Notes: generated by a model not told the origin, from the letters alone. A stretch of DNA of 64,000 bases from Ischnura elegans (GCF_921293095.1 NC_060258.1:4712001-4776000), one strand, 5' to 3'; counted from the first letter of the stretch, positions 1 through 12,953 are shown. Made by a program: numbers and translations.

Positions 1-1660
1 CACTGTATTTGTTATAATTTAAAATAAAATATTTGAGGAAGAAAACTTTTTTCATGAAGAGGATCAGTAAGCGTTGTCGGTGCGCATCACAGCGTTGAGG
101 GGTCAAATATTCGATGTGAAACATTTTATTGGAAAATAATGCATGAACAAACAGGCCAGCATTTTCCAGCCATGAGTGGTCATCCTTATAAAACGCAACA
201 CCTCTAATTTCGTAGGAAAGGCTGTAGTGCATAACATTCAGGATATGGTAGGCATTTTTATCACGGGTTTTTGTAATCTGGAGTAGTATTTCATCACTTC
301 TCTAATAGTTGGTAACATCGATTTAACGTCGACGAGTTCCAAATAAGGGACAAGACGTCTCACTACGCATTCTTTTTTTACCTTCTACCATCTTCCGATT
401 TGTATAATCAAAGATGAACGCCCTCCTAGCAGCACAGGCGGGATGAATTTTGCTGCATTCGCGGCGTGTGAGGGTGAGAAGTGACGGGGAGGGAACGGGA
501 TCGGCCTGCCGTTCTTGTATCCGCGACGATGCGTGGGCGTTGGAATATTTTCTTCACGGACTCCAATTAGGCATTTTGTGGCTAAACGGTGGCAGATACG
601 TCAAAATGCACGAGATTTTTTCTCAGATTTATGACCCACCCCCTAAATTACATTAGAGCGAGGGTTAGGGGTTCACCTGGAGGTCTCAAAAATTTCAGGC
701 CTTATTTTAGATAGGTCCCACAACTTTTTTTTACTGGGCAATGGATTTGAAGAAAATCCATTTTTCCGATCCGCCCTAATGCGCAGCTCATCTGCGGTTT
801 ATTTTTTTACAAACATAACGAGAAAAATGTATGTAGTGGCGAACACATTGATAGTGAGAGGTCAAGGACTGGCATTATATTCTAACTCATAGAGTTTTCT
901 TAATTACACAGATTCTCACTTAACCCTTTCACTGCTGTGAGCGTACCTGGTAAGTTCGCACGGCAGGCTGCTGTAAACGTACTTTTTCTTCCTCCCTGAC
1001 ATGCAAAGCACTTCGAAGGGTCCCTAATCCAGGACCCTTTCCTCGACGAGCTCACCCTCGCTGGTCCCTCTCTTCGACCCTCTGAGCGGGGGGCCTCCCT
1101 CCCCAAACGTGACCGCTCTGACTGCATTTTGAAAAACTATCAATCCATCCGATCATCAAAAAATTATTGTTTGCATCGGACTCCTGCCAATCAGGCAATC
1201 AAGTCAGTCTTTGAACCGTGTTTCCGCAATAAAAAATAAAGATCTTGTAAACTTTGCTAAAATGACGATTTTCCGGTGCTCCGCAGCAGCTTTTTTAGTA
1301 AACCTAATTTACCGTAAATTTTTAGTACTTTGGTCGATTGCTAATTTTTGTAAATTATCATTCCAAATTTGCAAACGTGACTAGATAATATTATATGATT
1401 AAGCGAAAGTGTATGCAGTTTATAATTTTATAATATAACTAATTGAAACCACGAATTCGCATTTGCGACTTATCAAAATAATATTATTGGGATTACTCTT
1501 CCTGCGTACTTTCATTCTTATTACAATGCTATTCAATACTGGGAAATTGATCAAATAACTATTAAATATTAGTACCGTTGTCGTAAACTCATAGCAAGTA
1601 AGTATCGCTCCATAAAATGTTATTTTTCGGTGTAATTCAAAGTCAACAAAGTCGTACTGA
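1..1660. other. No gene recognised
   Basis: AT-rich sequence with only short chance frames. The part at about 430-580 and 910-1,110 is richer in G+C and CpG than its surroundings. The block at 910 begins with TTAACCCTTT, as many piggyBac-type miniature elements do, but I could not find a matching second end. No protein similarity is visible in either strand. Confidence 0.5.
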
Positions 1661-1671
1661 AACTTTTCCGA

Positions 1672-1830
1672 CCCAGCTGTTATGCTAATTTTTCCGATAC
1701 TTGAACAAGCTGCCATAATAATTTTTCCTGTGCACGTATCCTTGATATATAAGATTGATCCCGCGCTTAGTTTTCTCTACTAATGAATAATGGCTTTCTT
1801 ATGCTCGTACCTCAAGGACTCAGACTGACA
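1672..1830 (+). repeat. Imperfect direct repeat, copy 1 (partner at 2,704-2,850)
   Basis: This stretch and 2,704-2,850 share, in the same order, a TAATTTTTCC-type segment, the block ATCCCGCGCT followed by AGTTTT, and a block ending TACCTCAAG/AGA-TCAGA. They lie about 1 kb apart and are clearly diverged, so this is an old local duplication or two copies of a dispersed repeat. No coding potential is seen. Confidence 0.5.
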
Positions 1831-2071
1831 CGCAGTTGACATGAATTTCAGTTCGAAACTATAAGTACTCTTCGTTTATATTCGAACCGTTTGTTCCCCC
1901 CGTTCGACATATTCACCGACAGTTTTAGTAAATTGGGAGAACTTAATATTTTGTATATATCTCAAATATTCCAACGCGACTGGGCGGGGTCAAATATTAT
2001 GTTATCAGGCAGTAGTTAACTGAGTTTATAACTTTCTAATGTTAGCACGGAGATTTCCCGGCATTCATACA

Positions 2072-2134
2072 GTACTTACCCGTCGCGTTTTCGCGTGATT
2101 GAAAATCTTCACTTTTCACTTAATCGCGAAAAAT
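2072..2134 (-). repeat. Dispersed CGCGACGG repeat, copy A
   Basis: Read on the minus strand this segment contains GCGATTAAGTGAAAAGTGA and then CGCGAAAACGCGACGGGTAA. The same arrangement occurs 56 kb away on the plus strand at 58,485-58,545 with a few substitutions. Finding it twice in 64 kb suggests a high-copy family. The family is not identified, and the inner part is rich in CpG. Confidence 0.65.
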
Positions 2135-2703
2135 TAATATCGTAATTTAAAAATCTAAAAGCATGAAATACGTACCTACTTCAGGAGTAATAATCATTCG
2201 ATTTCAGCAAAAAAAATAATAGGAGACCACCCTATTGTCCATCATTTCTGCACCATGTGTATGTTAGGAGATTTTTCTTCTCAAGTTACAAAAGACAGAT
2301 GAGGTCAGAGTCTATGTGGTGGGGATGTAAGGTATCGCAAACGGAGATATACCCGAATTCACCACCTCAAAGCCTCTCCATTCATCTTTGGACGCTGGAA
2401 ATGAGTTTTTCCACGGAAGTTGGAATACTTGCAGAGCGATGAGAAATTGGAAGATGGGCTAGAATAACATCCTGAATGACTTCATACCAATTAAAAACTA
2501 AATCGAAACTTCAACTGCTTGCTTAAGGGATACGTCCTATCAGCGTCTCAAATGTAATCAACATCTGCTTGAGTATAAGTCTCTATTTATTACGACTCAG
2601 TTCAAGAATTCTTCAATCATTCTCGGTTTAAAAAAACGGATGTTTATCTCAAGGAGTAAATAATTGCGACCCTAAGTGCTCGATATTTTAGGTGTATTTC
2701 AAA

Positions 2704-2850
2704 ATTGACCACATCATATGATAATTTTTCCTTTACTACCAGCTTTCATGCCAATATTCCCTATGAACGTTGGTCAATGGTTAATCCCGCGCTAAGTTTT
2801 GTATACGACTACTTAATGCTTTTCATTTACGCCTATACCTCAAAGATTCA
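2704..2850 (+). repeat. Imperfect direct repeat, copy 2
   Basis: Partner of 1,672-1,830. The shared landmarks are the ATCCCGCGCT block and the TACCTCAA block. The spacing differs by a few bases between copies, which shows small insertions and deletions since duplication. Confidence 0.5.
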
Positions 2851-2879
2851 GAAAGATATCGCTGGATATTGAGATAGGA

Positions 2880-3932
2880 GTGACGACATAGTCACTTCCA
2901 GACTATTAAGCACTAGACGCCAACCCTAATTAGTGTTGTCCAAAAAATAGTTAAATTGTAAGATCCAAATGAAAGATAATGTCTTTTTTGTAATTTCATT
3001 AGAAAGAAAACTAGGAAATATACCTAATCATTGAATAAATTAAAACAATTATAGCAAAAATATGGGTTTAGCTAATATCACTGTCCATGGTTTCAATTAA
3101 GTGACATTTTTTCGGAGTTAGGCTTTAACAAAATTGAAACTTCCCTCTAATTTACTGGAAAACAGTAATTTTTATAGTAACCACCGTGATAAATACTATT
3201 AATATTCGTTTATCAATGAAAAAATAATTGTTAAACAAAGCAGAATTATTTAGGGAAAATATTAATAATATTTGTCTATACATCTGGTTAAAAATTCAGC
3301 TTCAATAATGGTACTGTGAATAAAAAACTCTTCCACATACATTATGTAATACCATCGTGGCAGAAAATAAAACTAAGTGTCAAAGACATGGAAATAGTAG
3401 TAAATTCCTAAACCATAGAAACTACGTTTGCACATAGATAATAACCAAAGAAGCACAAAATCTTTTTAGAGGCAACAATCGGTGTTGAAGGGCTATTCAA
3501 TAGTTTTGGCAAAATATCAAAGGAAAATATTTTATTTTAAGAAATCTTCTGAATTCAAACAAATGAATCATTTACGCGTTTAGCTAAATGTAAAGTAATA
3601 GCCGGAAATGAACTTTATGTTATTATCTTTTTTGGGATCCTACCTCAAGCATTAGCTGCACAAAAAATACATTCTTCCTATTTTCCATGAATGCTCTGAA
3701 TGGTCACATTATATGCTGCAATAGTTACAATACAACGGGAGATGCAAATTTATCTCTTTAGCACATGCCTCACCCAGTGCACGTTATGACTGAACATCAT
3801 ACTCTGCTCCTTTTATGCTAGTTTTACAATCACTAAACTTGAAAACGGAATATCGGTAAAAAATTAACTATTTTTATCATGAAAACGAAAGTTTTTTTTA
3901 ATAGTGTTTAACCATCTGCATTAATATCGTAC
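2880..3932. other. AT-rich stretch, no gene recognised; possible THAP-gene intron
   Basis: Strongly AT-rich, with no frame showing family resemblance. If the THAP exon at 3,933-4,080 is spliced, this is the start of its first intron. I looked on the minus strand for the rest of a THAP domain, including its C-x2-H pair, and did not find it. Confidence 0.4.
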
Positions 3933-4080
3933 CTGTTTCTGCGTTCACTAAGTCCTGTCTCCGGCAAGCGTCGATCCAAATTCTCCTTCTCTCCAAATAT
4001 TTGGGAAAACGAAAAAACTTCACACTCCCTTTGCATTTGCGATAGCTATTGCTGCAGCCAGAAACCGAGCAAAAAGACAT
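3933..4080 (-). CDS. THAP-domain protein, first coding exon (partial)
   Basis: Translation from the ATG at 4,080 begins MSFCSVSGCSNSYRK and continues with a basic and aromatic stretch containing KFFRFP and WIDACRRQD. This is the N-terminal half of a THAP zinc finger: the first C-x4-C pair, the F-x-FP motif and the conserved W. THAP domains bind DNA and occur in host regulators and in P-element or related transposases. The exon ends at a plausible donor (CAG before GTACGA) after 49 codons plus one base. The second metal-binding pair should lie in a later exon, which I did not find, so this may be a partial gene, a relic or a gene running off the left edge. A CpG-rich possible promoter lies just upstream. 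Confidence 0.6.
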
Positions 4081-4170
4081 CGCAGTTCCTTGGGTGCAAT
4101 TTCCTATAGTAAAAAATTGTTCGCCACAAGATCCAGTAGTCTTCCCAAGATGCACATTCGAAATGAAATC

Positions 4171-4206
4171 CGGTTTACGTCACGCGACCGTCTGCATGCG
4201 CAATGG
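4171..4206 (-). promoter_or_regulatory. Possible promoter elements upstream of the THAP exon
   Basis: About 100-130 bp upstream of the THAP start codon lie ACGTCA, a CRE-like core, at 4,177-4,182 and a TGCATGCGCA sequence starting at 4,193 that resembles an NRF-1-type site. The local CpG content is higher than around it. This is motif matching only. Confidence 0.25.
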
Positions 4207-4872
4207 CTTAACTATTTTAGTACTACCATGCAGAATACGTGCTCATACGGAAGTAGGGGGAAAGTTGATTTGGTGGTCAAGAAAGTTCACATCGAGAGCC
4301 TAACTCCGGTCTTGCTTGGTTGGCGTGGATCATTCAGTGTTCATTTCTGAGTGAAATGCCTCCATTTTTGGATATTTGTTCCTGAAAACCGTCATTTTAA
4401 ATACCCGAAAATCCGATGCAAAATGCGAAAAAATTCCTGTCCAGGTATCTGAACTTGTCTCAACTCCGCGACATTGGAACAGATTTTCGAAGGAGGGATT
4501 CATTTTTTGCGAAAATTGAGTCCTGAAATACGGAACAAAAGATGGGCATAAACCATTGTCCGGGGATGGGGAATACAATATTCTCGACCGGTCTACTACT
4601 GACGGTCAAAATACTACTTTTTCGAAAATATTAAAGACCATTGACAAAAATTTGCAAAAAGTGCCGTAATATTCAACATTTAGGTGCGAAATATTCTTCA
4701 AAAGCCTTAATGTTTTTACAATAAAAAATTCAACTTGGAAACGCCAAAAAGCACCATTATTAACGACATTTGCAATGAATTGGCTGTTGAATACCTAAAT
4801 CTACGCAACCAAGATTCTGAGTATGTAGTGAAGATAATCTTGTCGCACTTCAAAACTACCCCAAAAATACGA

Positions 4873-5716
4873 TTTAACCTTGTCCCTACTGTACACGTAT
4901 ATAACCGTGTGGACGTTTACTGACCCGGGAGATGACGGGCGTATATATACGTGTGAGATTTTCCCGGCCAGGCGATCGAAAGCCGTATGTATACGTTTTC
5001 TACCTCCCCCCCCTTTTAGGATGGTCGTGGGTTTACGACGTCTTTGTCTCGGGACCCAACGCTTCGGGGTTTAGGATTAACCCTCGGGATCCGGGAGCAG
5101 GTACCCGGAACCTTTGTCTTTTAGAACTCCTCTCAGCGGTACGGGACAGCGGTCATTCAATTGTTTATGCAGTCAATTTTCGAAATAAATATTTGTTCAT
5201 TTCTCAAGAAATATACACTAAGAATTGAATTATTTGTATTTTTAGCAGCGTTTACAATTTTTAAACGAAATTCTATGAAAAATATTAACCTATATATCGA
5301 GTTATGTATAAACATCAACATGGAAATTGATGCTGCGTTAAAATGCGTTAAAATGGCCTAAGAACTTCGTTTAAAATTTGACAATGCTCAGATAAAAATG
5401 AGGAATTTAATTAAAAGGCTGTAATTTACGTGCAAGCAACAATAATCCATTCGCTAAATACATATAAGCAATACATAAGTTTACCGCGAGCCAATGCCGC
5501 AGGTATGGTTGTAAACCCGGAAAGGAGGGAGCACAACTACTCTCGGAGTCCGAGATAATGCGAAGTCCCCGCGTGGAGGGGTCGAAAACGGTTCAGCGAG
5601 ATCCTTCTTAACGAATGTCTTCCAAAAATGCTCCGTACCACGAGAAAGAAGTCTCTTGGGGCTCAGTACAGCAGTCACGCTAAGACGAAAACTCCGCCGT
5701 CTCGAAAGGGTTAAGC
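4873..5716. other. GC-rich block bounded by TTAACC, possible miniature element
   Basis: The block starts at a TTAACC near 4,873 and ends with GGGTTAA near 5,715. Inside are GC-rich segments (4,920-5,150 and 5,480-5,710) in otherwise AT-rich DNA. TTAA ends would fit a piggyBac-type non-autonomous element, but the two ends are not convincing inverted repeats of each other. No real coding sequence is seen; the frames here look like products of high GC. Confidence 0.25.
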
Positions 5717-6089
5717 TACAAGGAAAATAGAATAAATATTATATAACCTCATTCTTGAGTATATTTGAGAGTTCTGTTTCTATTAACTGACTTATTATTT
5801 ATTTAACCGCTTATGCATTTCTATTGCATATATTAAAGAATTTTCGCTTTCTTGAACAAACGAACCAGACAGAAACTGCCCATGTTGTGTTGGCGCGTAG
5901 AAGGCAGTTGAAAAACAAATAAAGACGTCTATAAATCACATGGATTCATCAAACAAGAGTTGCAAACATATGGAAATCAGTTACACATGAATCTTCTCAG
6001 TACACAGCAGTTACAATACGAATGATGACGTCTGGAAATCCTGCCAAATCGTTCAAAAGGAGTTCCAAACGTGTAGAAAGTTGTATTTG

Positions 6090-6536
6090 AAATTGGTGCT
6101 TGAAAATAAATGAGACTCGATTGCCTCGACCGGCATGCTGCCTACCCCGGCTTCTCAAGGAAGTTGTGAGCTCAGGGCAGCTGCCACCTTACCTGCTGCC
6201 GAGTCAGTCGGCTCGCTGAACTGCTAACCACGTTTTCTGAAGTCATTGAGCCCGATACACCACAAATGGTGACGAGGATAAACTGTGTGGAAACTAGCGT
6301 TATGTAACAGATCGATAATGGCTAGGATAAAGGAAGTAATTCTGTGTGATCCAGTAATTCTGAAATGGCTGGAGTTATAGGCTCGGTTAGCGAGTTTGAT
6401 AGTACGATATACACGTGGTCGTCGTATGTCGAACGATTGGAATTGTTCGTGGAATGTAACGAGATAAATGCGAGTAAGAAACTGAGTACTCTCTTCACCG
6501 TTGTGGGAGTTGAAACATTTAATTTGATCCGTGTCA
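6090..6536 (+). mobile_element. Truncated Ty3/Gypsy element: LTR end, primer site and start of gag
   Basis: An LTR-like stretch ends near 6,263 and is followed at once by TGGTGACGAGGATAAA, a primer-binding-site sequence that closely matches the site in the intact Gypsy element of this window. An ATG at 6,365 then opens MAGVIGSVSEFDS and continues with WSSYVERLELF and ETFNLIR. This is the start of a Gypsy gag of the type made by elements with short gag regions. Similarity stops sharply near 6,536, so everything after the first 57 or so gag codons is missing. No left LTR boundary or target duplication could be fixed. The unit cannot move by itself. Confidence 0.75.
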
Positions 6537-6599
6537 AACGTGTAGAAAGCAGTGCCTTACGAATATTCTCTGCAAAAACGAGTTTAAAAGGTGATTAAA

Positions 6600-8052
6600 A
6601 ATGAGTTAAAAACGTCTTCATATTGTAAATTTTTGGTATAAATAAGTCAAAATTGAGTTCTACAGCATTTCCATGAGAGATTTTGGTGCTTCAACAGGGT
6701 TCCAAAGCAGTTGGAAAGCGAAAATGTTTCCCTGAGAAACCATGGCTGGCAATATATTGTTTTCAAGAAGACGCATTTTATTGTCACTTGTAGAAATAAT
6801 TGCATGGTGATTGTGGTGCACGCATTTTAACTAAAACCCAAATTGAATCTTTGGTCCTTCCTTAAAACAACGAATAAAAGTTTATGAAACAGTATTTGCT
6901 ACTACAAATGTTAAAGAAAATGATACGCAAACAGATAAGTTATTTTATACGTGAAATTTCAAACCCCTTTCCCGGATTTGATGACTTCAAACCTTAAGAG
7001 GACGTGGGACATAAATTTTTCTCCTCCCTCGAGGCCGTCTGAGTTTGGAGATAGTTCTCTTGTCGGCCGGTAGAGTCATCTCAGACAATCCATCCTTGCC
7101 TCGGCGTTTTTGACTAGGGTTTATTATCTTTAGTGTGTTCCTCCTTGAGGGAATGAGGCGGGCGTGGCTTCTGCTAGCTCTCGCACCTCCTCCTCTCTCT
7201 CACTTCTTCCGTGGCCGTCGCCTACGGGAATTCACTCGCGCCCTTGGGTGTATGTGCACCCTGACAGTATCGATACTCGAGGGTCAGTTACCCTTTCTCA
7301 TCAGAGCCCTTTTACTTTCAGCATGGGTTTCACTTTGAGGTTTTTTATCCGTATTCATGGAAAGCTTAGAGCGTATGGACGCAGAATTTTGCAGTGCGCT
7401 TCCGCGGAAGTCATGGAGGAAATAAATCCGCATTCGCTGGAAGGTGTCCTCGCCTTATCGTAACCGGTGGTCCTCAGCCCCACGTGCAAATTTTATGGTC
7501 TCTCGGGCCAGATCGCACTCATGCTGTGAATCTGACATACTTAGATACCTAAATAAAACCACAGAAAAGAAACTTGGGAACGAAAAATGTCATTTTTGTA
7601 GCATAAAAATAATATTCTATTTTCCTATTGAATTTTTATTTATATAGTACTTACTTATTCAGACGTTAGGAATCCGAAAATCTTTCGTAGTGGAGTTGCA
7701 TCAGCTGTAGTTATTGAAAAACCTTGGCGACAAGGTAAATATTGCAGTATAATCAATAATACCAATGTGGATTACAAAATAATGTTGGCTTGAATATAAG
7801 ATACAACTTCAATTTCTGCTTATATCGGATATGTCACACGAATGACAACGAAAATGCTGCCCTTATGGGCTTTGAAAAGTCCTGATGAAATCCTGTTTCA
7901 CTCACAGGTCTTTTCGTTCGAGGTAATTTACAGTTTCTGGTTGCTTTTCCGTATGGAGAGTTATCCGATGGGGACAGGTTAGTAGTTTCCTGGTAGTTGT
8001 TGGGATACTGCACCAGAGTTAAAGAAAAGAGTATGTAATATCTGTTTTTAAA
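6600..8052. other. No gene recognised
   Basis: The part at 6,960-7,540 is GC-rich and contains overlapping frames in several phases, none with recognisable similarity or splice structure. Such GC-rich islands in AT-rich insect DNA are often old mobile elements. The rest is AT-rich and plain. Confidence 0.4.
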
Positions 8053-9312
8053 TTATTTATTTTTAGCTTTTTTACTAGGCAACTGTCCTTCCCCGTCCTT
8101 CTCCCCCCTCTTTCGTTTCCCCGCTGAATTTCTCCTCTCTTGAGCTGCCAACATTACAGGAGGATTCCGAATCGGCATTGATCGGGAGAATCTCGGATCA
8201 ACAATTTCGGGAAGCATACACTCAATGTAGAATTTTTTCAATTTTTCCACCATAAATTTTCTCCAAAAATCGTCATCCCTTTCCATTCTCTCCACTTTTA
8301 AATCACATTTGGTCCATACGGCAAAGATACAAAAGTCTCGCTGAGTGATGTGAAGCTGGCCCTGAATTTGGAAGAAGTAACTATGCTTCTGGTTAATCTT
8401 CATTTTGTCATTCTTCATCCAGAAGTTTACTTTTCCTTTGTTGACTGCCTCTTCTACAGTCATCTCTGCTGCCGATGACGGACACTTTATTTCGACTATT
8501 CCACGATCACCTACAATTCCATCGGGAGTAGCTCCAAGGAAAGGAAATTATTTGTCGACATACAGCCCGCATGGTTGAATGGAAATACCTTCCTTTAACT
8601 CCAATGCTGTGCGAGCTTTTTCCTCATTTATCCTTCCATATTCCAAGTGAGGAGAGTCAAAATTGCTGTACATACCTGATTTTATAAAGTTTTCACAGCC
8701 AGTGCGGAAGCATTTTACATACGCGGCCAAAATTGGAAGCAGTGAGCATCTTTCGCCGCATTGTGACCCAATGATTATTTTTTCCTTGCCCCACTGTTTG
8801 CCTTTCGATTTCCTCTATTTCTTTTTCGGTCCTTTGGAGGGATTTGAGGAAAAGCCGACACTCATCTTCAAATTGGGGGTCTGGCATGTCCGGTCTTTCA
8901 GAAAATGGTCCGTAATCAGGGTCACGATTTTTTCCCAGACGACTGAATATACTTCTCTTCGATCTTGGCACACCTCTCCTTCTGAATGAAGTTGAAAGCG
9001 CCTTATCACTTTTCCTCTGAAGGGACTTTTTGCAGTGGTACCCTGGACTTACGTCGCATACATTTTTATAAAGCGAGCGCAATGGGTTGCCAGAGTTAAA
9101 ACTCACAACTGCTCCGTCACATCTTCCCTTATATGAACGGGAGAGGGCATAATTGACTCTCTTTCCACCTATGTATTTTGCTATAACAGCGTTGTAGTGT
9201 TCAACTATTATTATCCACGTCGTAAATAGGCTTCGACTATGACGACTTATGTTTTTAACAATACACATCAATTTTTCATACACCCCACATCTTTTTAACT
9301 CTGGAATGTAGT
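8053..9312 (-). pseudogene. YqaJ-type nuclease half of a Mutator-like transposon protein (broken)
   Basis: Reading leftward from about 9,312, the protein has a domain with IAKYIGGKRVNYAL and SYKGRCDGAVV, as in the linker of arthropod Mutator-like transposase/YqaJ proteins. A YqaJ recombinase-type exonuclease domain follows. Its catalytic landmarks are visible: LEYGRINEEKA, LGATPDG and VEIKCP, the acidic and E-x-K residues of this nuclease fold. The frame is broken twice. A one-base shift near 8,700 separates the KMLP segment from TGCENFIK. An in-frame stop sits just before FPFLGATPDG, where relatives usually have a charged residue. The end is rich in lysine. The N-terminal transposase half is not contiguous but lies inverted at 9,835-10,400. 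It is a dead copy. Confidence 0.8.
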
Positions 9313-9834
9313 TTTTTTGATCACTTTTGTCTTTGCCATCGCAAAAATACCCTATTTCTTTGCATTACTCATGCTCTCCAAAAATGTGGCTCGGACTATT
9401 CAGGATATCCCTCTAAAGCATTCTTTGATGACATTAGTTTTTATTTATTCTTCGGAATTTGTTGCACTAGGTGTTAACATAAGCACCACTAACCCCCCTT
9501 TGTATAGAAATTTATCTTGATTCTGTATAATAATTCCTGTAATTGTAATCTTATTTTACATAAAAATCGTCGGTAACCGGTGTAGGTAGAGTTTGTTATA
9601 AGCGCATGAGCAAAGTAAAATTTAAAAAGGAATTTGCGGAAATACATGCGTAAGATTGAGGATTATTATTTATACAGAAAACATAATGATAAGTTTAATT
9701 TTCTCACCAAAATGTTTATTGCTTTTTCTGCTAAAAAGTTGTGAGGTTCATGCGCGTGGAGGCAGGGAACATTTTCGAATAAAGTTCATTCTATCGCCCA
9801 GTGCGTACATGTAAAAATAATTTTTCTACATTTC

Positions 9835-10400
9835 AGGGCGCCATCGTCGGATACCACACCAAAAAGGTTCTCTTCATAGCCGTGAAGAACAAATAGTGCA
9901 CAACTTGCGCCCGGGCTGATTCTAAGGGTAAAGAAGCCCCAGAACATAACTGCTTCAAGAACTGGAGCTCACGTCAGAGCTCTTCCAGTATGGAGGCTGC
10001 AGCCATTGTTGAGGGGTTTTGTAAGAGTGAAGAAATGTATGGTGTAAGATATGCGCGACTCATTGCAGATGGCGACTCCAGCGTTTACAAAAAGGTCCTC
10101 GATGCGAGAGCCTACAAACTATTGTCAGTGGAGAAAATTGAATGCCGTAATCACTTGCTCAGAAACTACTGTAACAAGATAAGGGAACTTGTGACAACAT
10201 GTAGCAAAGGAATCTGTGACAGAGTTGAGAGGAAATTGATAGCAGAAAATGTTTTGCGCTTTAGAACTGCAGTGACAAAAGCTGTTGAGTTCCGAAATTC
10301 TCAGGATATACTGATGCGCCTTTTTCCGATGTCTCGGATACATATATCCTTGAAATGCAGAATGAAAACGCACCAAAGGCCCACCAAAATAGACAATTTC
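9835..10400 (+). pseudogene. Mutator-like transposase domain fragment (inverted half of the same element)
   Basis: The plus-strand translation shows AIVGYHTKKVLF, a C-x2-C-A-R-A segment, PEHNCFKNWS, then SSSMEAAAIVEGF, RLIADGDSSVYKKV and IECRNHLLRNYC. These are diagnostic blocks of the Mutator-like transposase domain that usually precedes a YqaJ domain in one arthropod protein. The MEA-x-IVEGF and DGDSS blocks contain conserved acidic residues. A stop falls early (NK then stop, near 9,895), and similarity fades after the LRFRTA block. The fragment faces away from the YqaJ half, with about 0.5 kb between the two 5' ends. That requires an inversion inside the element or two adjacent, oppositely oriented copies. 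Confidence 0.8.
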
Positions 10401-10459
10401 GTTTATCCGCCATCGCGAAGCCCGAACAAGGTTAACTTCGAAAACGCTAAATGCTAAGA

Positions 10460-11862
10460 ATTATTGGGAGACAAGTGTTTCCTGAACTGGCCGCATTCAG
10501 ACGCTGATGAACTGTGCGTCAATTTTTTCCGCCACTATACCTATCTTCAAAACTTCATTGCAGGTGGCCATTAAAATCTCTCGGGCAGTCTCCTCCCGGA
10601 CATCAGAATGCGGGACTACTTTTACCTCCGGAATGTTTTACCTTATGGAATTGCATTGTGAGTGATAATTTAACGTTGGAGAGACAGTGACTCCTCGGGA
10701 TATTAATGTGGTTGTTTCCCCTTGCCTTCCTCATCGCAGTACTACAGCCGTTCACGTAAATGTTCTCAAAGCTGCAGTGAAATGACAGTCGCTGTACTGA
10801 CCACCATGGCCCCTACCTACTCATATGAAGATGACCTGCTGCCTTCTCCTCCAGATGATGCGAGGCATATTTAGAAGCCTCCCATCGCCAAATCGCGGCA
10901 TTTCCAAATGCTTTGTGTATTATTTAGTTGGCATATCTTGCCCAGGGATAGGCTCATATCTGCTCGAATCACTGCCGCCTTTTCTCCATGACTGTTTATT
11001 CGACATATAAACTTGCTTATGTCGCCGCTATATTTTATAACTAAATGTTAACACAACATCTGCATCCCCGGCGGACGCAGTCGGTGGCTGCAAACCTTTA
11101 ATTGGGGGAGCGTAAAAAATTTTCTGCCACTGTGTGCGGGACATGAGCGGGGAAGATATTTTTCCATCGACCAAAGCGTGTGTCTAGCAGGTAGTGCACA
11201 CTCATAATCCGGGACTGCTCACCCTACCCCCACACGACAGACCACGAATGTAATACGTCCTTGGTAATTACTCAGAGACTGAAGACCCACCACCAAAAGT
11301 ATAAAAAATAGATACGAATGCGTTCACATAAGTTTCCCCGGCTAATGTACAACAGCAAGATAAATAATTCCTTGGAAACGCAAGGATTCCTTGGAATTGT
11401 TTTCATCGTGAATGCGCCGCGGAGAGCAGGGAGCTCTTTCTCTCCCGGAGAAGGGATAATCCGGGTAGCGCTCCCCGTGGTGAGGGTGCTAAGTCCTCGA
11501 AAGGTGCCTTTGTGCTCTCTGCTACTAGGTTTGGCCGAGTTCAAGCCACCGCCGAAAGGACGGCAATGAAATCTCAAGGAAAGGCTGCCAATTGTAGAAA
11601 ATGTGGTCAAACCTTGAAAATCGTTTTCCCAGCACTCACTATGCAGACGGTTTAAAAACGTTCCCGCTCCCTAAGGTATAACCCATTAGTGCATAGCGTC
11701 CGACTCATCGGACGTGCGTCTATAATTTTATTATGGGCTCCAATTGACATGCTCTACATTGTAATACTAAATTAAGTTGACATGGATATCTGTCTATACC
11801 GCTCTTCTAATATTTTAGTTGTTTACTTGAATGTATCCACTTGAGAAGCATTTATTTAAGAT
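10460..11862. other. No gene recognised
   Basis: Mixed sequence. The segment at about 11,390-11,580 is GC-rich, with long frames on both strands that look compositional. The part just before 11,863 would be the promoter and 5' UTR of the small gene that follows, but no TATA box or other clear core element stands out. Confidence 0.35.
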
Positions 11863-12683
11863 ATGGCATTCGAAGAATCTCAGTCACCCGCTCAGGGTAA
11901 TTCAATTATTTTTATTGAAGTTTTTTTTAATACATTGATAACTTACATCTTTTGTCCTTAAGTTTGATGTTATTCTTTCATATTTCCTCAAGTTGCTCTT
12001 TACGTTTTTTTATCTATATTATCAACATTGACAGCCGTTCGATATATCGGGCGCCATGCACGGGGGTCAATTCTCGTTGCTAATCTAACAATGGCTGCTC
12101 TTATATTTAACCAAAAATTTTTATTTTAGCATAGTAAATTTAATTTTAAAATTTATTTAACCATTGAACGCAAGCATATTGTTTGCAACTATCCATAAAA
12201 AAGATTTTTACCTTGGCAATAAATAAATATAAACACCCAATGGCACCTCTGGAGGCGGCAATGATGTAAGATTACCCTCAAATGTAACATCATATTATCT
12301 TTATGAGTGGAGAAAGGGGAATCCTCTAGTTAACCTAAAATGCATTCCTCCATTCCATTCAAGGTATTGAAATGTGACAGTCGACTAGACTTTTTCTTTA
12401 TTTTTCACAGATAAATTTTTGAATCACATATTAATGCAAAGTATCATAAATTCTAAATATAAAAATGTGAACCTAGCTTTGTAGGAGGAAATTATGACAT
12501 TCCTCGGCGATAAGATAATGTCAGGATACGCTTAATCTTTTTTATATGTAATCTTTAATACATGTTTATCTGTCCGCTATTTTTTTCCTTACAGCTGAAC
12601 GGAATGCGGCCAAAGTTTGTGCACAAATGAATCCCTTGCTCACAAACTCCATAGTACCACTTTTGGCTGCCTCCGACGTGTAA
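11863..12683 (+). CDS. Predicted two-exon gene for a 40-residue protein
   Basis: Exon 1 (11,863-11,896) starts MAFEESQSPAQ and ends at a donor CAGG before GTAATT, in phase 1. Exon 2 (12,595-12,683) follows a strong acceptor, a long pyrimidine run then TTACAG, and reads ERNAAKVCAQMNPLLTNS, IVPLLAASDV and stop. The split codon makes alanine, so the join is in frame and gives 40 residues. A stop codon lies in frame just before the ATG. The C-terminal half is mildly hydrophobic (LLTNSIVPLLAA), and there is one cysteine and no clear signal peptide. A polyadenylation signal, AATAAA, lies at 12,954-12,959. I do not recognise the family. It could also be the end of a longer transcript or a small conserved protein. 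The gene is convergent with the ZAD/C2H2 gene. Confidence 0.5.
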
Positions 12684-12953
12684 TCTGAATCATTTTCTCA
12701 TTACCAAACCCTGCAAGTGCGCTCAGCGCCACCTAGCATCCACTCCCTACCCTCTGCCTACTCTCCCACCCTCCGATATCATCCCCATGCACTCTGCCAA
12801 TGTTTGTACATCTTCCACCTCCATTGCTGCCTTTTCTCGCAACTTCACCATTCTAAGGTAAATGGCCCACGATTATCCTTGCTGTCCTATTGACGGTGCA
12901 TTCCGACAAATCGTGACGAATGGCTCAGCCGCGAGTGAAAACAGAGAAATAGG